64,000 nucleotides of DNA from JAJFUV01 sp964384215 (GTDB lineage: Bacteria > Acidobacteriota > Terriglobia > Bryobacterales > Bryobacteraceae). The position numbers were made by a program, and so were the translations under genes. The DNA lies in the NCBI GenBank assembly GCA_964384215.1, contig CAYLLB010000019.1:31488-95487 (forward strand), read 5' to 3'. The notes below the pieces were generated by a model that saw nothing but the letters and a program-made list of their open reading frames with translations, was not told the origin of the DNA and did no database searches. Shown here one piece after another: positions 17,156 through 24,507 of this stretch. The stretch's first letter is position 1. Each line of letters opens with the position of its first letter.

Positions 17156-18001
17156 ATGCGTCTTGGACAGATCAAGTGGAGGGACGCCGTAACCGCGGCG
17201 GTATTTGAAGGTGATGCGGCAAGGCCGATCCCCTCGCACACGGTGCGCGACCTGATTCGCCGGTCGGAGATCGAGGGTGTTTCTCTTGAGCAACTGGCCA
17301 GCGGCATGGCCAGCCCGCACCGTGAATCCGCCACTCTGCTTACACCCATTCATCCTCCTGAAGTGTGGGCGTGCGGGTGCACTTATGAAATGAGCGCCAC
17401 GTTCCGGGATGGCGAGCACGGCGTGCGCGAGGGCTTTTACGCGCAGGTGCACAAGAGCCCCCGCCCGGAGATTTTCTTCAAGGGCACGCGGCGCATGTGC
17501 GTGGGGCCGGGCGACGCCATCGGAATTCGTTTTGACTCGAAATTCACCGCGCCGGAACCCGAGCTGGCCGCCGTTCTGGGCAGCAAGGGCAGGATCCTGG
17601 CTTACACGCTCGCCAACGACGTGTCCGCGTGGGATATCGAGCGTGAGAATCCGCTGTATCTCCCGCAGTCCAAGATGTACGCCGCCTGCTGCGCTTTAGG
17701 GCCGGTTCTGGTGACCGCCGACGAACTCGGGGACCCACATGACCTGGAGCTGAGCTGCACCGTGCAGCGGGATGGGAACGTGATTTTCTCCGGCTCGGCT
17801 TCGGTCTCGAAATTGAGCCGCAAGATTGAAGACTTGGTCGCCTATCTGCTGCGCGCCAATCCGGTGCCGGCCGGCTCGGTGCTGCTCACCGGGACGGGCA
17901 TCATCGTGCCCCGGGAAGCGGCGCTTGCTCCCGGCGACGTCGTGTCGATCAAGGTCCCCGAAATCGGCGAACTGGTCAATACCGCCGCCATCGTGACGTA
18001 A
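17156..18001 (+). CDS. Fumarylacetoacetate hydrolase family protein, probable 2-keto-3-deoxypentonate dehydratase
   Basis: 281 residues with the FAH C-terminal fold: PEVWACGCTYEMS (69-81), EIFFKGTRRMCVGPGD (105-120), the metal-ligand stretch TAPEPELA (Glu134, Glu136), NDVSAWDIERENPLYLPQSK and LLTGTGIIVPREAALAPGDVV near the end. The FKGT/PQSK pattern resembles sugar-acid dehydratases of the 2-keto-3-deoxyarabinonate type rather than true fumarylacetoacetases. It starts 2 bases after the aldehyde dehydrogenase stop, giving a two-gene unit that would turn 2-keto-3-deoxypentonate into 2-oxoglutarate. The upstream pentose dehydrogenase and pentonate dehydratase are not in the window. Confidence 0.8.
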   Translation: MRLGQIKWRDAVTAAVFEGDAARPIPSHTVRDLIRRSEIEGVSLEQLASGMASPHRESATLLTPIHPPEVWACGCTYEMSATFRDGEHGVREGFYAQVHKSPRPEIFFKGTRRMCVGPGDAIGIRFDSKFTAPEPELAAVLGSKGRILAYTLANDVSAWDIERENPLYLPQSKMYAACCALGPVLVTADELGDPHDLELSCTVQRDGNVIFSGSASVSKLSRKIEDLVAYLLRANPVPAGSVLLTGTGIIVPREAALAPGDVVSIKVPEIGELVNTAAIVT

Positions 18002-18005
18002 TTCC

Positions 18006-18548
18006 TCAGGCTTCGGGCGAAGAAACGTCTTCGTCCTCCATGCGGTCCACCAGGTCCGGCTCGGTAGCATGCTGTTTGAGCAACCGGCTGACCACGTCCG
18101 TGCTGAAGCCCGCCAGGCGCAGCTTGCGATAGGCCGAGGCCAGGTGCTTCGGTTCGGCCAAGTATTCCGGCAGGTTTATCCGCCGGAACTTGCGCGTCAG
18201 ATACTCCTCGGCCAGGGTGTACTCGTCCGTGCCGCGATAAATCTCGTTGACGGCCTGCTCGGCCACCACCGGGGCTACTTGCTTCTGGCGAAGATCGCGC
18301 AGGACGCGGAAACGACCCTGGGCGTGGTTGTCCCGGCGGGCGGCGGCGAAGCTCTCCGCGAGGCGCCGGTCGTTCAGGTAGCCGTACTGTTTCAGGCGCG
18401 TCATCACGCCGGCGACATCCTCCGGGTTGGCAGCCCGCGCTTTGAGCCGCGTCCGCATCTGGGCGATGGAGTATCCCCGCCCGCCCAGGATCTTGAGGGC
18501 ATAGTTCCACAGCCCGTCCGCATCCAACGGTTTTGCTTTGCCCGGCAT
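18006..18548 (-). CDS. recX: RecX family regulatory protein
   Basis: 180 residues from the ATG at 18548; an ATG ten codons earlier is possible, and neither has a clear ribosome binding site. The three-helix RecX repeats are visible: ALKILGGRGYSIAQMRTRLKARAANPEDVAGVMTRLKQYGYLNDRRLAESFAAARRDN, then FRVLRDLRQKQVAPVVAEQAV and a third repeat ending GFSTDVVSRLLKQH. RecX binds RecA filaments and limits their activity. recA is not next to it. The gene converges on the FAH gene, with stops 4 bases apart. Confidence 0.85.
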   Translation of the reverse strand: MPGKAKPLDADGLWNYALKILGGRGYSIAQMRTRLKARAANPEDVAGVMTRLKQYGYLNDRRLAESFAAARRDNHAQGRFRVLRDLRQKQVAPVVAEQAVNEIYRGTDEYTLAEEYLTRKFRRINLPEYLAEPKHLASAYRKLRLAGFSTDVVSRLLKQHATEPDLVDRMEDEDVSSPEA

Positions 18549-18579
18549 CTTTGTGCGCACCGATATTAGCATGCGCAAC

Positions 18580-18607
18580 TTATCAGGCGTGGCGCAAGTA
18601 GTATGCT
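18580..18607 (+). promoter_or_regulatory. Candidate promoter for the YtxH gene
   Basis: TTATCA (18580-18585) and TATGCT (18602-18607) are separated by 16 bases and each matches the sigma70 consensus at four of six positions. The site lies about 54 bases before the ATG at 18661, in the divergent spacer with recX. Confidence 0.3.
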
Positions 18608-18660
18608 AGTATGCAAAGGGAAGCTGAGCATCGCACTTCCAGAAAGGCAGGAATCGGACA

Positions 18661-18975
18661 ATGGCAGACGAAGGCAAGCTCTCGTATTTCTTCCTGGGCA
18701 TGGGCATTGGGGTTGCGGTCGGCATCCTGTTCGCCCCGAAATCGGGCGAGGAAACCCGGCGTTACCTGCGTGACAAAGCCGACGAAGGCAAGGACTACCT
18801 CAAGAAGCGCAGCGACGATCTGATCGAATCCGCCGGCGAAATCGTGGACCGCGGCAAGTCCGCTATCAGCCGCCAGAAAGATCAGATCAGCGCGGCTGTC
18901 GAGGCCGGCCGCCAGGCTTATCGCGAAGCGACCCAGGCCCCCAAGGAAGAACCCGGTCCCGCGACGGGACTGTGA
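18661..18975 (+). CDS. YtxH domain-containing small membrane protein
   Basis: 104 residues. One N-terminal membrane helix (about 8-24, LSYFFLGMGIGVAVGILFAPKSGEETR) ends in the FAPKSGEETR sequence that defines YtxH proteins. It is followed by a charged helical region with heptad-like spacing (LRDKADEGKDYLKKRSDDLIESAGEIV). GAAAGG precedes the start. The family is linked to general stress and envelope proteins but has no known reaction. A second single-helix coiled-coil protein follows after 40 bases, and the two probably work together at the membrane. Confidence 0.9.
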   Translation: MADEGKLSYFFLGMGIGVAVGILFAPKSGEETRRYLRDKADEGKDYLKKRSDDLIESAGEIVDRGKSAISRQKDQISAAVEAGRQAYREATQAPKEEPGPATGL

Positions 18976-19015
18976 GGCTTCAGAGGAAGCACAACCCGGC
19001 ATAGGTGTTCCGTAT

Positions 19016-19507
19016 ATGGAAAACGTAGCGATCGCGGCCATCATCGTGGCGGCCGTAGCAATTGTTCTGCAAGCTCTCTTTTTGTTTGGGCTCTACCGCT
19101 CCGCCAAGTCGATGGCCGCGCAGGTCGCCGGCTTGATTGAGAAGGCCGAACCTGTGCTCGTTGACGCGCGCGAGACCATCGAGCAGAGCCGCAGGCAGAT
19201 GACGGAAGTGACCGGTAAGGCCAACAAGGTTCTGGATTCCGCGCAGGCGCAGGTCGCCAAACTGGATGAAGTGTTAACCGATGCCGCTTCGAGAGCCAAG
19301 GTGCAGATGGACCGTTTGGAAATGGTGCTCGACGACTCCATCAGCCGGGTTCACGAAACCGTGGCCGTGCTGCACGATGGCATTTTGCGGCCGTTGCGTG
19401 AATTGAACGGCATTGCGGCGGGCGTCCGCGCCGGCATCGCCTACCTGTTTGGAAGCCGGCGTCCTAGCGTGGCACAGGCTACGCACGACGACGAGATGTT
19501 CATCTGA
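19016..19507 (+). CDS. Single-helix membrane protein with long coiled coil (DUF948-like)
   Basis: 163 residues: one transmembrane helix (about 5-27) followed by a long amphipathic helix (about 30-125, AGLIEKAEPVLVDARETIEQSRRQMTEVTGKANKVLDSAQAQVAKLDEVLTDA in heptad register, in shorter blocks) and a short tail. This resembles DUF948 partners of YtxH proteins. There is no catalytic motif. It lies 40 bases after the YtxH gene, and its stop is 10 bases from the convergent ATP-grasp gene. A scaffold or envelope role is inferred only. Confidence 0.7.
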   Translation: MENVAIAAIIVAAVAIVLQALFLFGLYRSAKSMAAQVAGLIEKAEPVLVDARETIEQSRRQMTEVTGKANKVLDSAQAQVAKLDEVLTDAASRAKVQMDRLEMVLDDSISRVHETVAVLHDGILRPLRELNGIAAGVRAGIAYLFGSRRPSVAQATHDDEMFI

Positions 19508-19517
19508 GCGCTGAGCT

Positions 19518-20873
19518 TTACTTGCTGCTGAGGATGAATGTGGGCGCGGGTCCGGCCACGGTCGAGAAACCCGCCGCGGCAGGCGTGGAGAGCCAGCTTG
19601 AGCATCCCTGCACCTTGCCCAAGTAAGCGTGCGGGTGTACGTCCACTAGCATATCTTTCATTTCGAGCGTGCCATAGCGGTAAATGGGGAACTGGCTGCG
19701 GACGACCTCCACACGCTCCTGAACCACGTAAGGGGTGCGCGCCGCCAGGCGCAGGGCGCGTTCCCATCCGGAAGCATCGGTTTCCCACCCGCGGAACGTG
19801 TGCAATTCGGCGTTGCCGTCATTCGGCCGCAGCAACAGGTTCTCACGCTCCTTGAGGATGAAGTCGATTAGATCGACCGTCTTATCCTTGTAGGTAACGT
19901 TGCCCGGCGTCACCACCCGGGTCCACGGAATGTAGTCGCGGATTGCGCGCCGCTCGGCGGCCGGGAACTTGGCCGTGATGGTTTCGTCGGTCAGCAGGTC
20001 GAAGAGTGCTTTCTTGTGAGCCAGTTCTGACCGGAAGCTGTTGACTACGCACACCTTTCCTTCGCGGTACGCGCGCACCAGCGGATGCGCGAGATCGAAC
20101 CGCAGCAGGAACTCCTGGACTTTGACGCGCCGGTACACCAGGTCGATTGTGAAGCTGCCCTGCCGCAGAATTCCGGCATGGTATTCGAGTTGATCGGGGT
20201 AGACAACCTCGGTATCGTATCCCTGATTGCGGAAGTAGTCCCGCAAGAGTACGAATTCTCCGCTCTCAACCGCCTGCGTGGACTGCCGGAACTCCAGAAT
20301 CGCGATCCGAGGCCGGCGCTTCCCGCCGAAGTCCTTGTAAGTCTTTAGCAAACTGTGCAGCAGGTGCTTGAGCGACGATGAGCGGGTCAGCTTGTAGCGC
20401 TTGCGGAACTCCTTCATCGGAGGGCAATCGTACATCAAATCCGCCATGCCCTCGGCATATGCCAAGCCGGTAGGAGTGTCGGCGTTGTACTCGACAAAGT
20501 GCATCGAGCCATTGTGTAACCGCGTGTCCAACAAGCTGGTTACGGCCAGTGAAGGATAGCCGGGATCGACTGCCGCCAGCATCTTCTCGGCCGGCAGCAA
20601 CTGCATGCGCGAGAGCAGCGCGGGTGTCGCCAGCGCCATCTGCTTGATGCGATCGATGGCCGAGAACAGCGCCTCGGCGCCTTTGATCAGCGTCGCGTAC
20701 TGGCGCGCGTTGACAAAGTGCGGCCGCAAGAAAGGACAAATCGGCCGTCCCGCCACGGCCAGCTTACGCGCCACCATTTGCTCGTGCAGCGCGTCCGCCC
20801 ATGCCAGGTCGCGGTACGGTTCATTCTCTAAGATCTTGTGATAGCGGGCAATAGCCTCGCCCAACTGGGTCAT
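19518..20873 (-). CDS. Circularly permuted ATP-grasp-like protein
   Basis: 451 residues, no signal peptide. Motifs typical of the circularly permuted ATP-grasp/glutathionylspermidine-synthase-like group are HFVEYNADTPTGLAYAEG (about 125-142), a central VVNSFRSELAHKKALFDLL, ENLLLRPNDGNAELHTFRGWE (about 350-370) and YVVQERV (about 391-397), ending with the GPAPTFIL strand. These enzymes ligate an acid to an amine with ATP, as in peptide or polyamine conjugation. No peptide substrate gene, transglutaminase or alpha-E partner, which often accompany them, is present. It is monocistronic and divergent from the S46 peptidase across 196 bases. The actual substrate is unknown. Confidence 0.7.
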   Translation of the reverse strand: MTQLGEAIARYHKILENEPYRDLAWADALHEQMVARKLAVAGRPICPFLRPHFVNARQYATLIKGAEALFSAIDRIKQMALATPALLSRMQLLPAEKMLAAVDPGYPSLAVTSLLDTRLHNGSMHFVEYNADTPTGLAYAEGMADLMYDCPPMKEFRKRYKLTRSSSLKHLLHSLLKTYKDFGGKRRPRIAILEFRQSTQAVESGEFVLLRDYFRNQGYDTEVVYPDQLEYHAGILRQGSFTIDLVYRRVKVQEFLLRFDLAHPLVRAYREGKVCVVNSFRSELAHKKALFDLLTDETITAKFPAAERRAIRDYIPWTRVVTPGNVTYKDKTVDLIDFILKERENLLLRPNDGNAELHTFRGWETDASGWERALRLAARTPYVVQERVEVVRSQFPIYRYGTLEMKDMLVDVHPHAYLGKVQGCSSWLSTPAAAGFSTVAGPAPTFILSSK

Positions 20874-20977
20874 GCGACGTTAATACAATCCTGTTTTTAG
20901 TATCGCACACGCGCCATCGTATGCAAAATTGAACAACGCGCAAAATATCTGCTAAGTCATTTTCTTACATAACGATG

Positions 20978-20995
20978 CGCGGATTTTTGTCCGCG
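20978..20995. repeat. Small hairpin in the AT-rich divergent spacer
   Basis: CGCGGA (20978-20983) and TCCGCG (20990-20995) form a 6-bp stem around TTTTTG. There is no T-run after the stem, so it is not a standard terminator. It lies between the divergent ATP-grasp and S46 genes, where the DNA is notably AT-rich for this genome. Confidence 0.35.
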
Positions 20996-21069
20996 TCTTC
21001 AGAAGCCCCGGCTTTCGGTGCCATGACAAATTCGAGACAATGGCAATTTGAAAGGATCGCCTGGACCTC

Positions 21070-23136
21070 ATGAAACATTCGCGATTTCTGTTAGCCGCGC
21101 CGGTACTGCTGTGCATGCTGCCCGCCTCGCCTGCCCGCGCCGATGAAGGGATGTGGTTGTTCAACCAGTTTCCGAAGGACTTGGTCGAGAAGCGTTACGG
21201 CTACAAAGTCTCCGACGAGTTTTTGGAGATATTGCGCACAGCTACGGTGCGGATCACGCACGGCACGGCTTCCTTCGTGTCCCCGGACGGCCTGCTGTTC
21301 ACCAATCATCACGTGGGGGCGGACTGTATTCAGAAGCTCAGCTCCGCACAGCACGATTATTTCGGAAACGGCTTTTACGCCGCCACGCCGGCCGAGGAGA
21401 GAACCTGTCCCGACACGGAAGTGAGGGTCCTGCTGAAGATCGAGGACGTGACTGCGGCCGTGCAGGGCGCCGCCGGGCCGGCCATGAGCGGAGCCGAGGC
21501 CAACCGCGCACGCAAGAACGCCATGACGCGAATCGAGAAGCAGTGCGCCGCTTCGACCGGCAACACTTGCGACGTGGTGTCGTTCTATTCCGGCGGCCAG
21601 TATCACCTTTACCAATACAAGAAGTACACCGACATTCGGCTGGTCTTCGCGCCGGAAGCCGATATCGCGGCTTTCGGAGGCGATCCGGACAACTACACTT
21701 ACCCGCGCTATTGCCTGGACTTCTCGTTGTTCCGTGTTTACGAGAACGGCAAGCCGATCCACCCGGCGCGCTACTTCCGCTGGAGCCGCGAAGGCGTTAA
21801 AGAAGGAGATCTTATCTTCGTGCCGGGCAATCCGGGCACCACGGGCCGGTTGATGACGGTGGCCGAACTCGAATTCTCGCGCGATTACTCCTATCCGCTC
21901 TTGCTACGGCAGCTCAAGTCGAGCATACACGCGACCGAAGTTTACGGCTCGGCCTCGAGCGAGGCTGCTCGCGTGGCCCGCGATTCGCTCTTCAGCCAGC
22001 AGAACAGCTACAAACGCTACGTTGGTTTCGTCGACGGACTGAAGGACGCCCAACTGATGGATCGCAAGCTGAAGGAAGAAAAGGAGCTGCGTGCCGCGGT
22101 GGAGCGCGATCCCAAGCTCGCCGCCGAATACGGACGCGCCTGGGACGAAATCGCCGCCGCTTACCGGGATTACCGCAGCTTCTACAAGCCGTACATGCTG
22201 CTCGAGACGCGCGCGGCGCGGACCTCGGACCTGTTCGGGATCGCGCGTAACGTTCTACGCTACGCCGAAGAGACGGCCAAGCCCGAGAACAAGCGCCTGC
22301 GCGAGTATGTTGCGGCGAACCTGCCCATCATCGAACGTTCCATGTATTCGACTGCGCCGATTGAGGATTCCTTCGAGATCGCGATGCTGGCCGACTACTT
22401 GCGCTCCATCCAGCAGGAACTTGGCAGCGAGAATCCGGTGGTGCGCGAAGCGCTGGGCGGCAAAACGCCCGAAGCGGCGGCCCGGGACTACGTGTCGACC
22501 AGCAAGCTGAAGGACGTGGCCGAACGCAAGCGCCTGGCGTGGAACCCGGACGCCGTGCTTACTTCCAATGATGGGATGATCCGGCTGGCTCGCATTCTCG
22601 ACAAGCCGGCGCGTCTTTACCGGCAGCGTTATGAAGACGATGTCGAGGCCAAGCTGACCGCGGCCGCGCCGAAGGTTGCCCGGGCACGTCTCTCCGTGTA
22701 CGGTTCCGCAGCGTACCCGGACGCCACGTTCACTCTCCGGCTCACCTTCGCCGCCGTGCGCGGGTACAAGAACGCGGCCGGCCAGGCGCTGCCCTTTACG
22801 ACAACTTTCGACGGCCTTTACAAGCGCGCCACTGGCAAGGAACCCTTCAAGCTGCCCTCGCGCTGGGTGAAGGGCAAGTCCTCCCTGCGGTTGAACACCC
22901 CCTTCAATTTCGTGAGCACCGCCGATACGCACGGCGGCAATTCCGGTAGCCCGACGCTGAATACGAAAGGCGAAATCGTGGGCATCCTCTTTGACGGCAA
23001 TCTCGAGAGCCTACCGAACAACTTCGTCTTCACCGACGAGACCGCGCGGAGCATACACGTTTCGGGCCAGGGCATCGTCGAGGCGCTGCGCAAGATCTAC
23101 CGTGCCAATCGCATTGTGAAGGAGCTTGGGCAGTAA
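21070..23136 (+). CDS. S46 family dipeptidyl-peptidase (DPP7/DPP11 type)
   Basis: 688 residues, exported (signal peptide about 1-24, ending ARADEG). S46 hallmarks are DEGMWLFNQFP directly after the signal, the catalytic histidine region FTNHHVG (77-83), GGDPDNYTYPRYCLDFSLFRVY near residue 200-220 (catalytic Asp region) and GGNSGSPT with Ser625. A large helical insert between about 270 and 520 is typical and caps the active site. The enzyme removes dipeptides from the N-terminus of oligopeptides in the periplasm or outside. AAAGG precedes the start. No peptide transporter is adjacent. Confidence 0.93.
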   Translation: MKHSRFLLAAPVLLCMLPASPARADEGMWLFNQFPKDLVEKRYGYKVSDEFLEILRTATVRITHGTASFVSPDGLLFTNHHVGADCIQKLSSAQHDYFGNGFYAATPAEERTCPDTEVRVLLKIEDVTAAVQGAAGPAMSGAEANRARKNAMTRIEKQCAASTGNTCDVVSFYSGGQYHLYQYKKYTDIRLVFAPEADIAAFGGDPDNYTYPRYCLDFSLFRVYENGKPIHPARYFRWSREGVKEGDLIFVPGNPGTTGRLMTVAELEFSRDYSYPLLLRQLKSSIHATEVYGSASSEAARVARDSLFSQQNSYKRYVGFVDGLKDAQLMDRKLKEEKELRAAVERDPKLAAEYGRAWDEIAAAYRDYRSFYKPYMLLETRAARTSDLFGIARNVLRYAEETAKPENKRLREYVAANLPIIERSMYSTAPIEDSFEIAMLADYLRSIQQELGSENPVVREALGGKTPEAAARDYVSTSKLKDVAERKRLAWNPDAVLTSNDGMIRLARILDKPARLYRQRYEDDVEAKLTAAAPKVARARLSVYGSAAYPDATFTLRLTFAAVRGYKNAAGQALPFTTTFDGLYKRATGKEPFKLPSRWVKGKSSLRLNTPFNFVSTADTHGGNSGSPTLNTKGEIVGILFDGNLESLPNNFVFTDETARSIHVSGQGIVEALRKIYRANRIVKELGQ

Positions 23137-23184
23137 CCGCTGAATCACCCGCCGCCGGCGGCAAGCAGGTACAATAACAAGCCT

Positions 23185-24468
23185 ATGTGGACTCTGCGCC
23201 TTGCGCTGTTATTGTGTCTCGCCGCGGTGGTTGCTTCGGCTGCTTCGCCGGGATTCCGGGCCGCGGCGGCGCAGACCGACATCACCCCGGACGGCCCCCA
23301 GTGGCTGCTCGGCTACCAGGCGCGGCAATCGGCCGGCGTGCACGACCGCATCCACCACCGCGTGGTGGCGCTCGACGACGGCAAGACGCAGATCTACCTG
23401 GTTTCGAGCGAGTTCGCCGTCTTCGCTCCGTCTTTCTTCGACGAATTCGGGCGCGAACTCAAACAGCGCACACGAATCGAGCCGCGCCAGGTCTGGTGGA
23501 CCGTCACGCATACGCATTCGGCACCCGAGTTGGGTCCGGGGGGTATCGGCAAGCTCTTTCTTGGAGAACGCTACAAGCACGATTACGATCACGCTTACGC
23601 GAAGGAAGTCAAGGACAAGCTCATCGCCGCCATCAAGGAAGCGCACGAGAAGCTCTTCCCCGCGCGCCTCTACATTGGAACCGGGCGCGCCGAAGCCAAT
23701 ATCAATCGCAGGGAGCGGAAGCCCGACGGCCGCATCGTGCTGGGGAAGAATCCTGAAGGCCCGGTGGACCGCATGATCGGGCTGATACGCATCGAACGGC
23801 TGGACGGCGGGCTGGTCGCGCTCATCGCCAACTACGCCATGCACGGCACCGTTCTGGGAGGCAAGAATCTGCTGATCAGCGGCGACGCGCCGGGCGTGGT
23901 GGCGAGCTACGTCGAAGCCAAGCTGGGGGCGCCCATGCTTTACATCAACGGCGCTGAGGGCAACATCGCGCCGCTACACAGCGTCGAGCCGGATTTCCGG
24001 CACCTGGACGACTACAAGAAGCTGCTTGGCGAACCCATTCTCAAGGCGAACGCCGCGTTGCGCAAGCCGACGCGGCGCATTCGTTTCAAGGCGGAAGAGA
24101 TCGTAGTCGAGACGCCGCGCAAGCCCGGACTCGGCTGGACAGACGAGCTGGCCGATTACTTGAAAGTGAACGGCGACGGCACGGCCTATGTGCGCGTGCC
24201 GGTGCGCCTGCTGCGCATCGACAAGGACACCGCCATTTGGGGCGCGCCTGTTGAGATGTTCACCGAGATTGCGCTCAATATGCGCGTGAAATCGCCGTTC
24301 CGCCACACTTTCTACTTCGGTCTCACCAACGGCTGCCTGGGCTACCTGCCCACGAAACAGGCCTTCGCCGAAGGCGGTTACGAGCCGGGCGTCTGTGTTT
24401 TCACGGACCGCGTCGAGGCCGATCTGACCAAAGAAGTGAGCGAAGCCCTGGCGGGTCTGAAGCACTGA
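23185..24468 (+). CDS. Neutral/alkaline ceramidase N-terminal-domain protein
   Basis: 427 residues with a signal peptide (about 1-20). The N-terminal domain of neutral ceramidases is recognisable: AAAQTDITPDGPQWLLGYQAR, VWWTVTHTHSAPELGPGG (zinc-ligand histidines) and ANYAMHGTVLGGKNLLISGDAPG, with NGAEGNIAP later. Only the catalytic domain is present, as is usual for the many bacterial one-domain relatives that may not act on ceramide. TACAAT lies 9 bases before the ATG. It is 48 bases after the S46 peptidase and 39 before an esterase-like gene, so the three may form one secreted-hydrolase unit. Confidence 0.85.
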   Translation: MWTLRLALLLCLAAVVASAASPGFRAAAAQTDITPDGPQWLLGYQARQSAGVHDRIHHRVVALDDGKTQIYLVSSEFAVFAPSFFDEFGRELKQRTRIEPRQVWWTVTHTHSAPELGPGGIGKLFLGERYKHDYDHAYAKEVKDKLIAAIKEAHEKLFPARLYIGTGRAEANINRRERKPDGRIVLGKNPEGPVDRMIGLIRIERLDGGLVALIANYAMHGTVLGGKNLLISGDAPGVVASYVEAKLGAPMLYINGAEGNIAPLHSVEPDFRHLDDYKKLLGEPILKANAALRKPTRRIRFKAEEIVVETPRKPGLGWTDELADYLKVNGDGTAYVRVPVRLLRIDKDTAIWGAPVEMFTEIALNMRVKSPFRHTFYFGLTNGCLGYLPTKQAFAEGGYEPGVCVFTDRVEADLTKEVSEALAGLKH

Positions 24469-24507
24469 GCCTATAACCGCGCTCGGAAGCCTGTCATACT
24501 GTCGCTC

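Noticed and set aside
23137..23184. GC-rich hairpin (CCGCCGCCGGCGG) after the S46 peptidase as a terminator
   Set aside because: No T-run follows; the next gene probably shares the transcript.
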